Assembly: GCA_014728115.1 (NCBI GenBank)
Contig: WJME01000109.1
Location: 1 to 46,739, forward strand
Reading direction: 5' to 3'
Source of the DNA: Candidatus Zhuqueibacterota bacterium
GTDB taxonomy: Bacteria; Zhuqueibacterota; Zhuqueibacteria; Residuimicrobiales; Oceaniaggregativiventaceae
DNA: 46,739 bases
A program made the translations under genes and the position numbers. The stretch's first letter is position 1; every line of letters begins with the position of its first letter. The notes under the pieces were generated by a model that ran no database searches, was not told where the DNA came from, and saw only the letters and a list, made by a program, of their open reading frames with translations. Of this stretch, positions 37,454 to 45,910 are shown piece after piece.

Positions 37454-37651
37454 CTAGTCTTTTATCTGAATAATCGCATCTTCCGGACAGGCAATGATCA
37501 GGTCACGACAGAGCAATTCAAACTCTTTGGGTATCGGGTCCGTGATGACCATGGCTTTTTTGCTTCCCCGGGTGAATTGGAATACCTGGGGACAACGTTT
37601 CACACAGATGCCAGCGGTTTTGCATTTTCCTTCGTCGATCATCAGTCTCAT
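37454..37651 (-). CDS. Small ferredoxin, probable single 3Fe-4S/4Fe-4S cluster
   Basis: The ATG at 37651 has GGAGG 4 bases upstream and gives 65 residues; the open frame upstream overlaps lpdA. Cysteines are C10, C16, C20, C48 and C55. The first group reads CKTAGICVKRCP, where the second of the usual four cysteines is Ala13 (CxxAxxC). This is the pattern of 3Fe-4S ferredoxins such as those serving cytochrome P450s in actinomycetes. The closing ACPEDAI is classical. It starts 10 bases after lpdA, which is a revealing place for an electron carrier, although its redox partner is unknown. Confidence 0.88.
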   Translation of the reverse strand: MRLMIDEGKCKTAGICVKRCPQVFQFTRGSKKAMVITDPIPKEFELLCRDLIIACPEDAIIQIKD

Positions 37652-37661
37652 AAATCCTCCG

Positions 37662-39065
37662 CTACTTTTTCCTGGGACGATAATAGTGGGTACTGTTGCC
37701 CTCGTAAACATCTGCGGCTTCCATGACGGTTTCGGACAATGTGGGGTGCGGATGAATCGACAGACCGAGGTCTGAGACCAGGGCAGCCATCTCGATCGCC
37801 AGAACGCCTTCGGCGATCATGTCACCGGCATGTTTGCCGGTAATACCGACACCCAGAATGCGCTCGCTGGCCGGATCGATGACCAGTTTAGTCACCCCGT
37901 CCTGACGGCCCATGGTGAGTGCTCTACCCGAGGCTCCCCAGGGAAACTTTGCAATTTCGACCTCGATGCCCTGTTCCTTTGCGTCGTGTTCGGTCAATCC
38001 GGCCCAGGCCACCTCCGGATCTGTAAAGACCACCGCGGGAATGGCATGAGGATCGAACGCTGCTTTGTGTCCGGCTATGGCTTGCGCAGCCACCCGGCCT
38101 TCGTGCGTGGCTTTATGAGCGAGCAAGGGCTCTCCGGTCACATCACCGATGGCAAAAATCGATTCTTCATCGGTGCGTCTCTGAGCATCCACCCTGACAA
38201 AACCCTTGTCATCAAGGCTTATATTGGTATTTTCGAGTCCGAGATTTTGGGTATTGGGTTTGCGTCCGACAGAAATGAGCACGGCATCGACCTGCAGGCT
38301 CTTGTCCTCGAGATCGACCCAAAGCTTGTCCTCATCACGGATTGCTTTGACACGCGTATTGAGATGAATGTCATCAAACTCTTTTTTCAGGCGTTTTTCC
38401 AGCGGTCTCACCAGATCGCGGTCTGCACCGGCAAGAATATCGGGCAGCATTTCCACGACCGTCACACCGGATCCGAGCGCTGAATAGGCTGTTCCCATCT
38501 CCAGGCCGATATATCCGGCACCGACGATGAGCAGATGATCCGGGATAAAGGGCAGGTTCAGAGCATGCTCTGAGCTCCACACTCGTTCCGAGAATTCAAC
38601 GCCAGGCAGGGTGGCCGGGACACTTCCTGTGGCCAGAATGGCATGTTCGAATTTGAGTTCATCCGGACCGTCGTCGGATTCGATTTTCAGGGTATGAGCA
38701 TCCTTAAAGGTGGCAATGCCTTTTATATGATTGACCTTGCGGGATTTGGCCAATTGTCCCAATCCGCCGGTCAACTTTTTCACCACGTCGTCTTTCCATT
38801 GTGCCACTTTTTTGGCATCGATTTGCGGTTTTTGGAATGTCACTCCCCACTCTTTGGCCTGCGAAGCGCTGTGAATCACATCAGCCACATGCAGCAACGC
38901 CTTTGAGGGAATGCATCCGCGATACAAACAGACTCCGCCGGGATTTGTTTCCGGGTCGACGAGTGTAACGTTCATGCCCAGATCCGCGGCCATAAAGGCG
39001 GCCCCATAGCCTCCGGGACCTCCGCCGATGACCACGACCTGTGCTTTGTTCTCTGCCTTGCTCAT
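37662..39065 (-). CDS. lpdA: Dihydrolipoyl dehydrogenase (E3)
   Basis: E3 reoxidises the dihydrolipoyl group of E2 with FAD and NAD+. The 467-residue protein shows the FAD motif VVIGGGPGGYGAAF, the redox disulfide GGVCLYRGCIPSK, the NAD motif LIVGAGYIGLEMGTAY, the second FAD motif IFAIGDVTGEP and the active-site HPHPTLSE. Its ATG overlaps the aceF stop by 4 bases (ATGA) with an RBS (AAGGAGG) inside aceF. It is the third enzyme of the PDH operon; no second lipoamide dehydrogenase was seen in the window. Confidence 0.97.
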   Translation of the reverse strand: MSKAENKAQVVVIGGGPGGYGAAFMAADLGMNVTLVDPETNPGGVCLYRGCIPSKALLHVADVIHSASQAKEWGVTFQKPQIDAKKVAQWKDDVVKKLTGGLGQLAKSRKVNHIKGIATFKDAHTLKIESDDGPDELKFEHAILATGSVPATLPGVEFSERVWSSEHALNLPFIPDHLLIVGAGYIGLEMGTAYSALGSGVTVVEMLPDILAGADRDLVRPLEKRLKKEFDDIHLNTRVKAIRDEDKLWVDLEDKSLQVDAVLISVGRKPNTQNLGLENTNISLDDKGFVRVDAQRRTDEESIFAIGDVTGEPLLAHKATHEGRVAAQAIAGHKAAFDPHAIPAVVFTDPEVAWAGLTEHDAKEQGIEVEIAKFPWGASGRALTMGRQDGVTKLVIDPASERILGVGITGKHAGDMIAEGVLAIEMAALVSDLGLSIHPHPTLSETVMEAADVYEGNSTHYYRPRKK

Positions 39066-40486
39066 AGCGACCCTCCTTGCATCAAAATGGTCATGGGATC
39101 TTCAAGGGCTTGTTTCAGCCAGGTCATAAACCGGGCGCCATCAGCACCGTCGATAATGCGATGGTCATAACTCAGGGCCAGGGGAAGCATCATACGTTCC
39201 TGCCATTCGCCGTCGATCAGGCGTGGCTCGGGACGTCCTCGTCCCACCCCCAGGATCGCGACCTGAGGATGATAGATGATCGGGGTAAAGTGAGCTCCGC
39301 CGATGCTGCCGAGATTGGAAATAGAAAAATTTCCACCTTCCAGCTGATCGGGTTTGATCTTTTTGTTGCGGGTCTTGTCTGCGATATCGACCAGTTCGGC
39401 AGACAATTCGATCACGCCTTTTTGATCCACATCGCGGATCACCGGCACCAGCAGACCGCGTTCCGTATCTACGGCCACACCGATATGTACATAGTTTTTA
39501 TAAATAATCTCTTTATTTTCCATATCGAGACTAGCATTGAACCTTGGGAAACGCTGCAATGCCACAGCGCATAGCTTGAGCAAAATAGCGGTGACGGTCA
39601 GCTTGCCTCCGGCTTTATCCGCCTGTTTCGCATGTCGCTGACGAAAGGCTTCCACCCCGGTAATATCTGCGGTTTCGAACTGTGTGACATGTGGAACAGC
39701 AGACCATGCTTGTCCGGTTGAATCCGCGGTGATTTGTCTGACACGGGTCATGGACTCGCGATGCACGGGTCCCCACCGTTCAAAATCCGGTAGTTCGAGA
39801 CGCGGTGCAGCCGGTTTCTCCTGAATCTGTTGCTTGGCATGCACCTTGACGTCATCCATGCTGATGCGGCCCCCCGGACCACTGCCCTGTACCCGGGTGA
39901 TATCCACACCGATCTCACGGGCCAGCCGTCGCACCGACGGTGCCGCAGGGACCTGTGCAGCCCCGGTCGGTTCTTTGACCTCGCGGGAAGGCTCTTTTTT
40001 CGCCTCAGGCTCTTTCTTTTCCTCAGCCTTTTTGGCTTTTTCTTTTTCGGCCTTTTCTTCCTCTTTTTCTGCCGCTGCTTTTTCAGCCTCTTTTTTCTTT
40101 TCCGAGGCTTGTTTTTCTTTGATTTTTTCAGCTTTTTCTTCTTCCTCAGCCGCCTCGTCCTCTTTCTCCTCGACCTTTTCAGCCTCTTTTTCTTCCTCAT
40201 CCTCTTTGGCTTTTTCTTCAGGCTCTTCTTTCTCCGGTTCGGCTTTGCCCCCGGCATCGAGCCGCGCCAGCACATCGCCTACCTTGACGGTATCGCCTTC
40301 AGAGGCGACGAGTTCGCTGATGGTACCGGCCTCAGGAGAAGGCACTTCAAAGGCGGCTTTTTCGCTTTCCAATTCGACAATGGCCTGGTCCTTATCGACC
40401 TGATCCCCTTTTTTGACCAGAAAATGTATGATTTCCGCTTCATCCACATTTTCGGAAATTTCAGGTAATGTAATATCTAACGCCAT
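39062..40486 (-). CDS. aceF: Dihydrolipoamide acetyltransferase (E2) with a highly charged linker
   Basis: E2 is the core of the pyruvate dehydrogenase complex. Residues 1-78 are a single lipoyl domain with the lipoyl lysine K43 (ESEKAAFEV). Residues about 81-175 are an extreme Lys/Glu/Ala-rich linker (EEKAEKEKAKKAEEKKEPEA and similar), where most E2 linkers are Ala/Pro-rich and flexible. The peripheral-subunit-binding domain is 184-218 (SVRRLAREIGVDITRVQG). The catalytic domain ends with SYDHRIIDGADG (HxxxDG). The start has AGGAG 7 bases upstream. It follows aceE after 15 bases. Confidence 0.95.
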   Translation of the reverse strand: MALDITLPEISENVDEAEIIHFLVKKGDQVDKDQAIVELESEKAAFEVPSPEAGTISELVASEGDTVKVGDVLARLDAGGKAEPEKEEPEEKAKEDEEEKEAEKVEEKEDEAAEEEEKAEKIKEKQASEKKKEAEKAAAEKEEEKAEKEKAKKAEEKKEPEAKKEPSREVKEPTGAAQVPAAPSVRRLAREIGVDITRVQGSGPGGRISMDDVKVHAKQQIQEKPAAPRLELPDFERWGPVHRESMTRVRQITADSTGQAWSAVPHVTQFETADITGVEAFRQRHAKQADKAGGKLTVTAILLKLCAVALQRFPRFNASLDMENKEIIYKNYVHIGVAVDTERGLLVPVIRDVDQKGVIELSAELVDIADKTRNKKIKPDQLEGGNFSISNLGSIGGAHFTPIIYHPQVAILGVGRGRPEPRLIDGEWQERMMLPLALSYDHRIIDGADGARFMTWLKQALEDPMTILMQGGSL

Positions 40487-40501
40487 GAGAACACTCCTGT
40501 T

Positions 40502-43180
40502 TTAAATACTGACCGGATTGGGTCGATCGGTTTGCACATCCAGTTTCTTTATCGCTTTTTCCACTTCTTTGGGATCCATATCACCTTTTTGCGCCAGCGC
40601 ACTGAGCGCCGAGATCGTAATATTTTTAGCATCGACTTCAAAGAAATCCCGCAGCCGGGTACGGTCTTCACTGCGACCAAACCCATCAGTTCCCAGGGTG
40701 ACAAAGGGTCCTGGAATCCATTTGGCGATAGACGCAGGCAAGAGTTTGAGATAGTCAGAAGCCGCGACAAAGACGCCCTTTTCATCCTGCAACTGTTGCT
40801 GGATAAACGGTACCCGCGGCTTTTTTGTGGGATGCAAACGGTTCCAGCGTTCACAATCCATGGCATCCATATACAATTCTTTGTAACTGGTCACGCTGTA
40901 CACATCCACCGGCACATCATAATCTTTTTCCAGCATTTCTGCCGCCTTGAGCACCTCATTGAGGATCGCGCCGCTGCCAAACAGATGTACCCGTTCTTTT
41001 TTGCGTTTTTTGGATTTTTGAAGTTTATAGATGCCCTTGAGAATGCCTTCCTCCACACCCTTGGGCATTTCGGGGTGGTGATAATATTCGTTCATGACCG
41101 TAAGATAATAAAAGATATCTTCCTGTTCATGGACCATTCTCCGGAGGCCCTCTTTGACAATGACCGCGATCTCATAGGCAAATGTCGGATCATAGGCCTT
41201 GATGTTGGGCACGGAATAGGCCAGCGCATGGCTGTGTCCGTCCTGATGTTGCAGGCCCTCTCCCGCAAGGGTGGTACGGCCTGATGTTCCGCCGACAAGA
41301 AATCCGCGGGCGCGGATATCTCCGGCCGCCCAGATCAGGTCGCCGATACGCTGAAATCCGAACATGGAATAAAAGATAAAGAATGGAATCATACTCAGAT
41401 CATGCACGGCATACGATGTTCCGGCGGCGATGAATGAAGACATGGATCCGGCTTCGGTGATGCCTTCCTCGAGAATGGCGCCGTCCTTGGTCTCATTGTA
41501 ATACAAGAGATTTTCACGGTCCACCGGTTCATAGAGTTGGCCCACATGCGAATAGATCCCTGACTGCCGGAACAGCGCTTCCATCCCAAAGGTACGGGCT
41601 TCATCGGGAACAATGGGAACGATACGCTTGCCCAGATGTTTATCTTTGAGAAGTTTGCCGAGGATATTGACGATGATCATGGTGGTGGCGATCTCCCGGT
41701 CGCCCGAGCTGTTATAAAACTCTTTAAACACCTTTTCTTCAGGCATGGGAAGAGGATCGACCGTGACGGTGCGATTAGGGATATATCCTCCCAGCTCTTT
41801 GCGGCGCTTGTGCAGGTATTGCATCTCTTCGCTGTCTTCAGCTGGACGATAAAACGGTGCGTCAGCCAGATCTTCGTCAGAGACCGGAATCCCAAAGCGG
41901 CTGCGAAAATGGCGCAGCTCTTGTTCGTTCAATTTCTTTTGCTGGTGTGTGATATTCTTGCCTTCACCGGCTTCGCCGAGACCATAGCCTTTGATGGTCT
42001 GGGCCAGGATCACGGTGGGACCGCCGGTGGAATTTTTCACTGCAGCCTGATACGCCGCATAGACCTTTTCAGGATCGTGACCACCGCGACGCAGGTGTTT
42101 GAGTTCCTCATCGGAATAGTTTTCCACCATTTTGGCCAGTTTGGGATCCTGTCCGAAAAAGTTTTCGCGCACATAACTGCCGTCTTTGGCAGCAGCAAAG
42201 CGTTGCGTTTGTCCGTCTACGGTCGCTTCCAGGGCCCTGACCAGTGTGCCATCGGTGTCTTTGTCAAAGAGCGGATCCCAGTCGCTGCCCCAGATCACCT
42301 TGATGACATTCCATTTGGCGCCGCGAAAAGCGGCTTCCAGCTCTTGAATGATCTTGCCGTTGCCACGCACCGGACCATCCAGACGCTGCAGGTTGCAGTT
42401 GATGACAAAGATCAGGTTATCCAGTTTTTCGCGCGAAGCCAGAGTCAGAGCACCCATAGATTCGGGTTCATCCATCTCCCCGTCTCCGAGAAATGCCCAC
42501 ACTTTTTGATCTTTGAGATCCTTGAGACCGCGATCCTGTAAATAGTTGTTGAAACGCGCCTGATAAATGGCCTGAATGGGCGACAGACCCATGGACACCG
42601 TGGGGAATTGCCAAAACTCGGGCATGATCCACGGATGCGGATAGGATGTCAGTCCACCCTCGGGCGCCAGATCGCGACGAAAATTTTCCAGATGTTTCTC
42701 CTCGAGGCGTCCCTCTAAAAATGCGCGGGCATAAATCCCTGGCGAGGCGTGTCCCTGAAAATAGACGAGATCTCCGGGATGGTCCTCGTTTTTCTGGCGT
42801 AAAAAGTGATTGAACGCGACTTCGAATAATGTAGCTTGTGAGGCATACGTTGAGATATGTCCTCCGATGCCGTCGCTCTTGCGATTGGCACGCACTACCA
42901 TGGCCATGGCATTCCAGCGATTGATGGATTTGATGCGGCGTTCGATCTCGCGGTTGCCGGGAAACGGCGGTTGTTCGGATTTGGGGATGGTATTGACATA
43001 GGGCGTGTTGCCGGGACACTGGAAATCGATGCCGTGCTTTTTGGCCTGAATATGTAACCGGCGTAAAAGATCGCGCACCCGGTCGCGTCCCTGACTGCCA
43101 TAAACATATTCCAGGGAATCGAGCCATTCCTGATTTTCAATGTCGATGACGTCGCGCCTTGCCTGTTCCTGCTTTGCCAT
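40502..43180 (-). CDS. aceE: Pyruvate dehydrogenase E1, homodimeric type
   Basis: E1 decarboxylates pyruvate with thiamine diphosphate and acetylates the lipoyl group of E2. The 892-residue length matches the homodimeric AceE of proteobacteria. The thiamine-binding motif is GDGEMDEPESMGALTLASREKLDNLIFVINCNLQRLDG (GDG...NCN, within 42,380-42,500). Other AceE hallmarks are HASPGIYARAF, ILAQTIKGYGLG and GTDGFGRSEDRTRLR. The ATG has AGGAG 7 bases upstream. A 61-codon ORF precedes it by 27 bases. It is the first enzyme gene of the operon with aceF and lpdA. Confidence 0.97.
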   Translation of the reverse strand: MAKQEQARRDVIDIENQEWLDSLEYVYGSQGRDRVRDLLRRLHIQAKKHGIDFQCPGNTPYVNTIPKSEQPPFPGNREIERRIKSINRWNAMAMVVRANRKSDGIGGHISTYASQATLFEVAFNHFLRQKNEDHPGDLVYFQGHASPGIYARAFLEGRLEEKHLENFRRDLAPEGGLTSYPHPWIMPEFWQFPTVSMGLSPIQAIYQARFNNYLQDRGLKDLKDQKVWAFLGDGEMDEPESMGALTLASREKLDNLIFVINCNLQRLDGPVRGNGKIIQELEAAFRGAKWNVIKVIWGSDWDPLFDKDTDGTLVRALEATVDGQTQRFAAAKDGSYVRENFFGQDPKLAKMVENYSDEELKHLRRGGHDPEKVYAAYQAAVKNSTGGPTVILAQTIKGYGLGEAGEGKNITHQQKKLNEQELRHFRSRFGIPVSDEDLADAPFYRPAEDSEEMQYLHKRRKELGGYIPNRTVTVDPLPMPEEKVFKEFYNSSGDREIATTMIIVNILGKLLKDKHLGKRIVPIVPDEARTFGMEALFRQSGIYSHVGQLYEPVDRENLLYYNETKDGAILEEGITEAGSMSSFIAAGTSYAVHDLSMIPFFIFYSMFGFQRIGDLIWAAGDIRARGFLVGGTSGRTTLAGEGLQHQDGHSHALAYSVPNIKAYDPTFAYEIAVIVKEGLRRMVHEQEDIFYYLTVMNEYYHHPEMPKGVEEGILKGIYKLQKSKKRKKERVHLFGSGAILNEVLKAAEMLEKDYDVPVDVYSVTSYKELYMDAMDCERWNRLHPTKKPRVPFIQQQLQDEKGVFVAASDYLKLLPASIAKWIPGPFVTLGTDGFGRSEDRTRLRDFFEVDAKNITISALSALAQKGDMDPKEVEKAIKKLDVQTDRPNPVSI

Positions 43181-43207
43181 GATTCATCTCCTGATTGATT
43201 TTGTCTA

Positions 43208-43393
43208 TTATAAACGTGGCATGGTCTTGTCACTCAACTGGGTATCCACCTTGTGGTTGACCTCTTTCCACATAAACGTGCTGAGCTTTGACAAAAGCTT
43301 GTAATTGACCCTTGTCCGCAGGATCTCGCGGTTGATTTTATCCAACCGGGTCTTATTCTTGTGAATATCCTGCCAATGTCTGATAACAGTCAT
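43208..43393 (-). CDS. Small basic protein upstream of aceE, unknown function
   Basis: The ATG at 43393 has a strong RBS (GGGAGGTGATT) and gives 61 residues, MTVIRHWQDIHKNKTRLDKI and on, net charge about +8. No signal peptide, membrane helix or known motif is seen; a helical, possibly nucleic-acid- or subunit-binding protein is only a guess. It ends 27 bases before aceE and lies in the same direction, so it is the first gene of the PDH operon. I see no attenuator hairpin between it and aceE. Confidence 0.65.
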   Translation of the reverse strand: MTVIRHWQDIHKNKTRLDKINREILRTRVNYKLLSKLSTFMWKEVNHKVDTQLSDKTMPRL

Positions 43394-43491
43394 AATCACC
43401 TCCCAAAAGGGATTTTGATGAACGGTTAACATGGGTCTCTAATACCAACAACAAACATGCCATAATATTCACTATTGTTTTAAAAAACCTT

Positions 43492-43517
43492 AAAAAAAAG
43501 CCCCGCAAAAACCGGGC
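43492..43517 (-). terminator. Rho-independent terminator of the STAS-protein gene
   Basis: Read on the minus strand, GCCCGG and CGGGGC pair around TTTTTG with one mismatch, followed by eight T residues (43499-43492). It lies about 90 bases after the stop at 43606 and isolates that gene from the PDH operon. Confidence 0.7.
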
Positions 43518-43605
43518 ACCCCTCATGTGCATAATCGGTACGAGACGACGGTAAAAATGTACCGGCTGTATCCAGTTTACATCCGGGGATCAAGAGAAAA
43601 TGATA

Positions 43606-43983
43606 TCAGGTAATGTCTTTGGGGAGACGGGACGGGAATATCCATGCACGGGCTTTTTCCAACTCGTCGCTGGAATAGAGTCTGAATTCCGTGTCGGTAA
43701 ATTTGAAAAAAAGTTCCTGGATCTTTTTATGCATCGAACTGTCGGATACCACCGCCAATCGCTGTAAATGGGATTTGTAATTCTTGAAAAACTCGTACTG
43801 TTCCCACATGACCTTGGCCCCGAACGACTTTACATCCACTGCATCGATGAGTACATTGAGATGCTGATGCGCCTTGGCTAAAGATTCGAGCTGATGAATG
43901 ACCTGCTGAAACTCGTCGGTGGTTACCACATCGGACAGGACGATTTCTATTTTGTGCTCTTGCTGGTATGCTACCTGATACAT
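43606..43983 (-). CDS. SpoIIAA-like STAS-domain protein
   Basis: The 125-residue protein resembles the SpoIIAA-like/SEC14-type STAS family: strand IEIVLSDVVTTDEFQQVIHQLESL, central VLIDAVDVKSFGAKVMWEQYEF, LAVVSDSSMHKKIQEL, FTDTEFRLYS and the closing ARAWIF. Such proteins are regulatory or lipid-binding modules, with no catalytic site. The ATG has GGAGG 7 bases upstream. It is flanked by its own terminator and lies downstream of the GH28 gene with a 114-base gap. Its partner is unknown. Confidence 0.75.
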   Translation of the reverse strand: MYQVAYQQEHKIEIVLSDVVTTDEFQQVIHQLESLAKAHQHLNVLIDAVDVKSFGAKVMWEQYEFFKNYKSHLQRLAVVSDSSMHKKIQELFFKFTDTEFRLYSSDELEKARAWIFPSRLPKDIT

Positions 43984-44097
43984 AGTTCAACCTCCATTTT
44001 TTGTATGACATTTACTAGTATATTTAACAAAAAAGTAGAGGTTTACCGTCCTGAAATCTTGTAAAACCACCGTCCGGGTTTTCTCTCCCTCTCTCAG

Positions 44098-45621
44098 TCA
44101 CTCTGTCACTCCCTCTCCAGACAACCCCTCTCCTAAAACCGGCACGACAGCCTTTTCCATATCATTGTCACTCCACTTGATATCCGAATTTTCATTTCCT
44201 TCCAACTGTAAAAACAGCGACGTGCCCTGGGCTGCGGCACAGTCATGCACCCGGGCACCGGTGACGGCCTGCATGAGGATCACGGGGTCGTCGGGCGCCG
44301 GATTCGGAGACGAGACGTTGTCCAGCTCCACATCCTCGCATTTACGAAATTTGAATGCAGCTCCTGTGGGCACTGAAATGTCGACATCGCGCAGGGTAAA
44401 ATCTTTGGCAAACAGGACGTTCAATCCCTCCTGTGCCTCTAAATAGACATCCTCGAACACTATATTTTCCATGGGGGCCTCGGGCAGACCCAGGACCTCG
44501 CCGGCGAGGCGGATATTCGTGCCCGTGATATGGCTATAGCGGATATTGCGGAAATGGGGCGTCCCGACCGTGACGGGACGCGGGCTTTCGTCATTGCCGC
44601 CATAAAACATGTCCAGGGAAATGCCGGTGCCCACATTTTCCATGACAATATTGGTGGCGCGGATATTTTCCACGACATTACCACGGCCGCGTGCTGATTT
44701 GATACGCAGTCCGCGATAGGTATTCTTGAACACACAGTTGCTCACCACCACGTTGCGCACACCGCCAGAGGTCTCGCTGCCAATGCCCACGGCGCTGCGA
44801 CCGTGCGCAAACGTACAGTTGGTGATGACGATATTTTCGCAGGGGATATTGACCCGCCGGCCATCCTCATTGTAACCGGATTTGATGGTGATACAGTCAT
44901 CTCCGCAATCCACAAAACAGTTGCTGATGCGCACGTTCTGGCACGATTCCGGATTGATGCCATCGGTGTTGGGTGATTCATACGGCTGGATGATGCGGAT
45001 ATTGTCAACAGTGACATCCTGACAATAGACCGGATGAATAGTCCACGCCGGGGAATCGATAAACGTAAGGTCGCGGATCAGCACATTGGTACAGTTGTAG
45101 AGATTGACCAGTCGCGGACGCGGCCATTTCAGGGGTGATCCCGGAGGATTGAGAGGTTCCCGTTCCGTAATGCCCGCCTTTTTGCGCATGGCCTTGTTGA
45201 TCTCATGCGCCTCCCACCACACCTCACCCTGGCCGTCGACCGTGCCGCGGCCGGTGAGTGAGACGTTGGTGAGATCGTGTCCGGTAAACAGCGAGGCATA
45301 GACCTCTTTTTCAATGCCTTCCCAGCGTCCGAATACAGAGGGATAGTCATCGATTTCCTGGCTGGCCTTGAGCACTGCACCGGGCATCAGTTCGATATGT
45401 ACATGGCTGCGCAGCGTCAGGGGCAGTGACAACCACTCGCCGGCCGGAATGATCACCTTGCCACCCCCTGCCTCATGACAGTCATCGATGGTCGCCTGAA
45501 TCGCTTCGGTACACAGGGTCGCTCCCCCAGATCGGGCGCCGTATTCGGTGATATCATAAACCGTCTTTGCATGAATTGTCGACAAGGTGCAAACCAGAAA
45601 AATCAAAACATTCTTAAACAT
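44098..45621 (-). CDS. Glycoside hydrolase family 28 (polygalacturonase-like) with signal peptide
   Basis: The ATG at 45621 has GGAG 5 bases upstream; a GTG two codons earlier is within the RBS. A signal peptide (MFKNVLIFLVCTLSTIHA) leads into YDITEYGA, the usual N-terminal strand of the family. The right-handed parallel beta-helix carries the GH28 acids: NTDGINPESCQNVRI, DCGDDCITIKSG, AHGRSAVGIGSETSGGVRNV and RGLRIKSARGRGN. It should hydrolyse galacturonide or rhamnogalacturonan-type glycosidic links in the periplasm or outside the cell. The length of 507 residues is typical. There is no T9SS domain. Confidence 0.92.
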   Translation of the reverse strand: MFKNVLIFLVCTLSTIHAKTVYDITEYGARSGGATLCTEAIQATIDDCHEAGGGKVIIPAGEWLSLPLTLRSHVHIELMPGAVLKASQEIDDYPSVFGRWEGIEKEVYASLFTGHDLTNVSLTGRGTVDGQGEVWWEAHEINKAMRKKAGITEREPLNPPGSPLKWPRPRLVNLYNCTNVLIRDLTFIDSPAWTIHPVYCQDVTVDNIRIIQPYESPNTDGINPESCQNVRISNCFVDCGDDCITIKSGYNEDGRRVNIPCENIVITNCTFAHGRSAVGIGSETSGGVRNVVVSNCVFKNTYRGLRIKSARGRGNVVENIRATNIVMENVGTGISLDMFYGGNDESPRPVTVGTPHFRNIRYSHITGTNIRLAGEVLGLPEAPMENIVFEDVYLEAQEGLNVLFAKDFTLRDVDISVPTGAAFKFRKCEDVELDNVSSPNPAPDDPVILMQAVTGARVHDCAAAQGTSLFLQLEGNENSDIKWSDNDMEKAVVPVLGEGLSGEGVTE

Positions 45622-45637
45622 AATCACTCCAAAAAGG

Positions 45638-45681
45638 TTTATTGTGACAAATAAAGCCTCCCGCGGATGAGTTCTCTCGCG
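45638..45681. promoter_or_regulatory. Palindromic elements upstream of the GH28 gene
   Basis: TTTATTGTGACAAATAAA (45638-45655) has matching 6-base outer arms. CCGCG (about 45662-45666) and CGCGG (about 45677-45681) form a short hairpin beside it. They lie 17 to 60 bases before the start codon, so an operator or a leader hairpin is possible. No regulator can be named. Confidence 0.35.
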
Positions 45682-45910
45682 GAGTTAAATTCCGCCAAGC
45701 CCTTAAACAACAGAACATAAAATCAATAATTTCAATTACCTAAACTTGGGATTTTGTGCCCTTTGTGGATAATTCAGGATGGAACAGACCATATTCCACT
45801 GATCTACGAGTTGCCCTTTGGGATTTTCTCAGCGTCTCCGCAAGAGCTTTTTGCAGACATGAACCACTGCAAATTCATATTCATGCATTCCCGCGCCGGG
45901 TCATTCGTGT

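Noticed and set aside
39830..40468. Long plus-strand open frames rich in Phe/Leu/Ser opposite aceF
   Set aside because: They are antisense shadows of the Lys/Glu-rich E2 linker; aceF has clear domains, an RBS and operon context.
41636..42541. A 301-codon plus-strand frame opposite aceE
   Set aside because: It is a shadow of the highly conserved AceE coding sequence.
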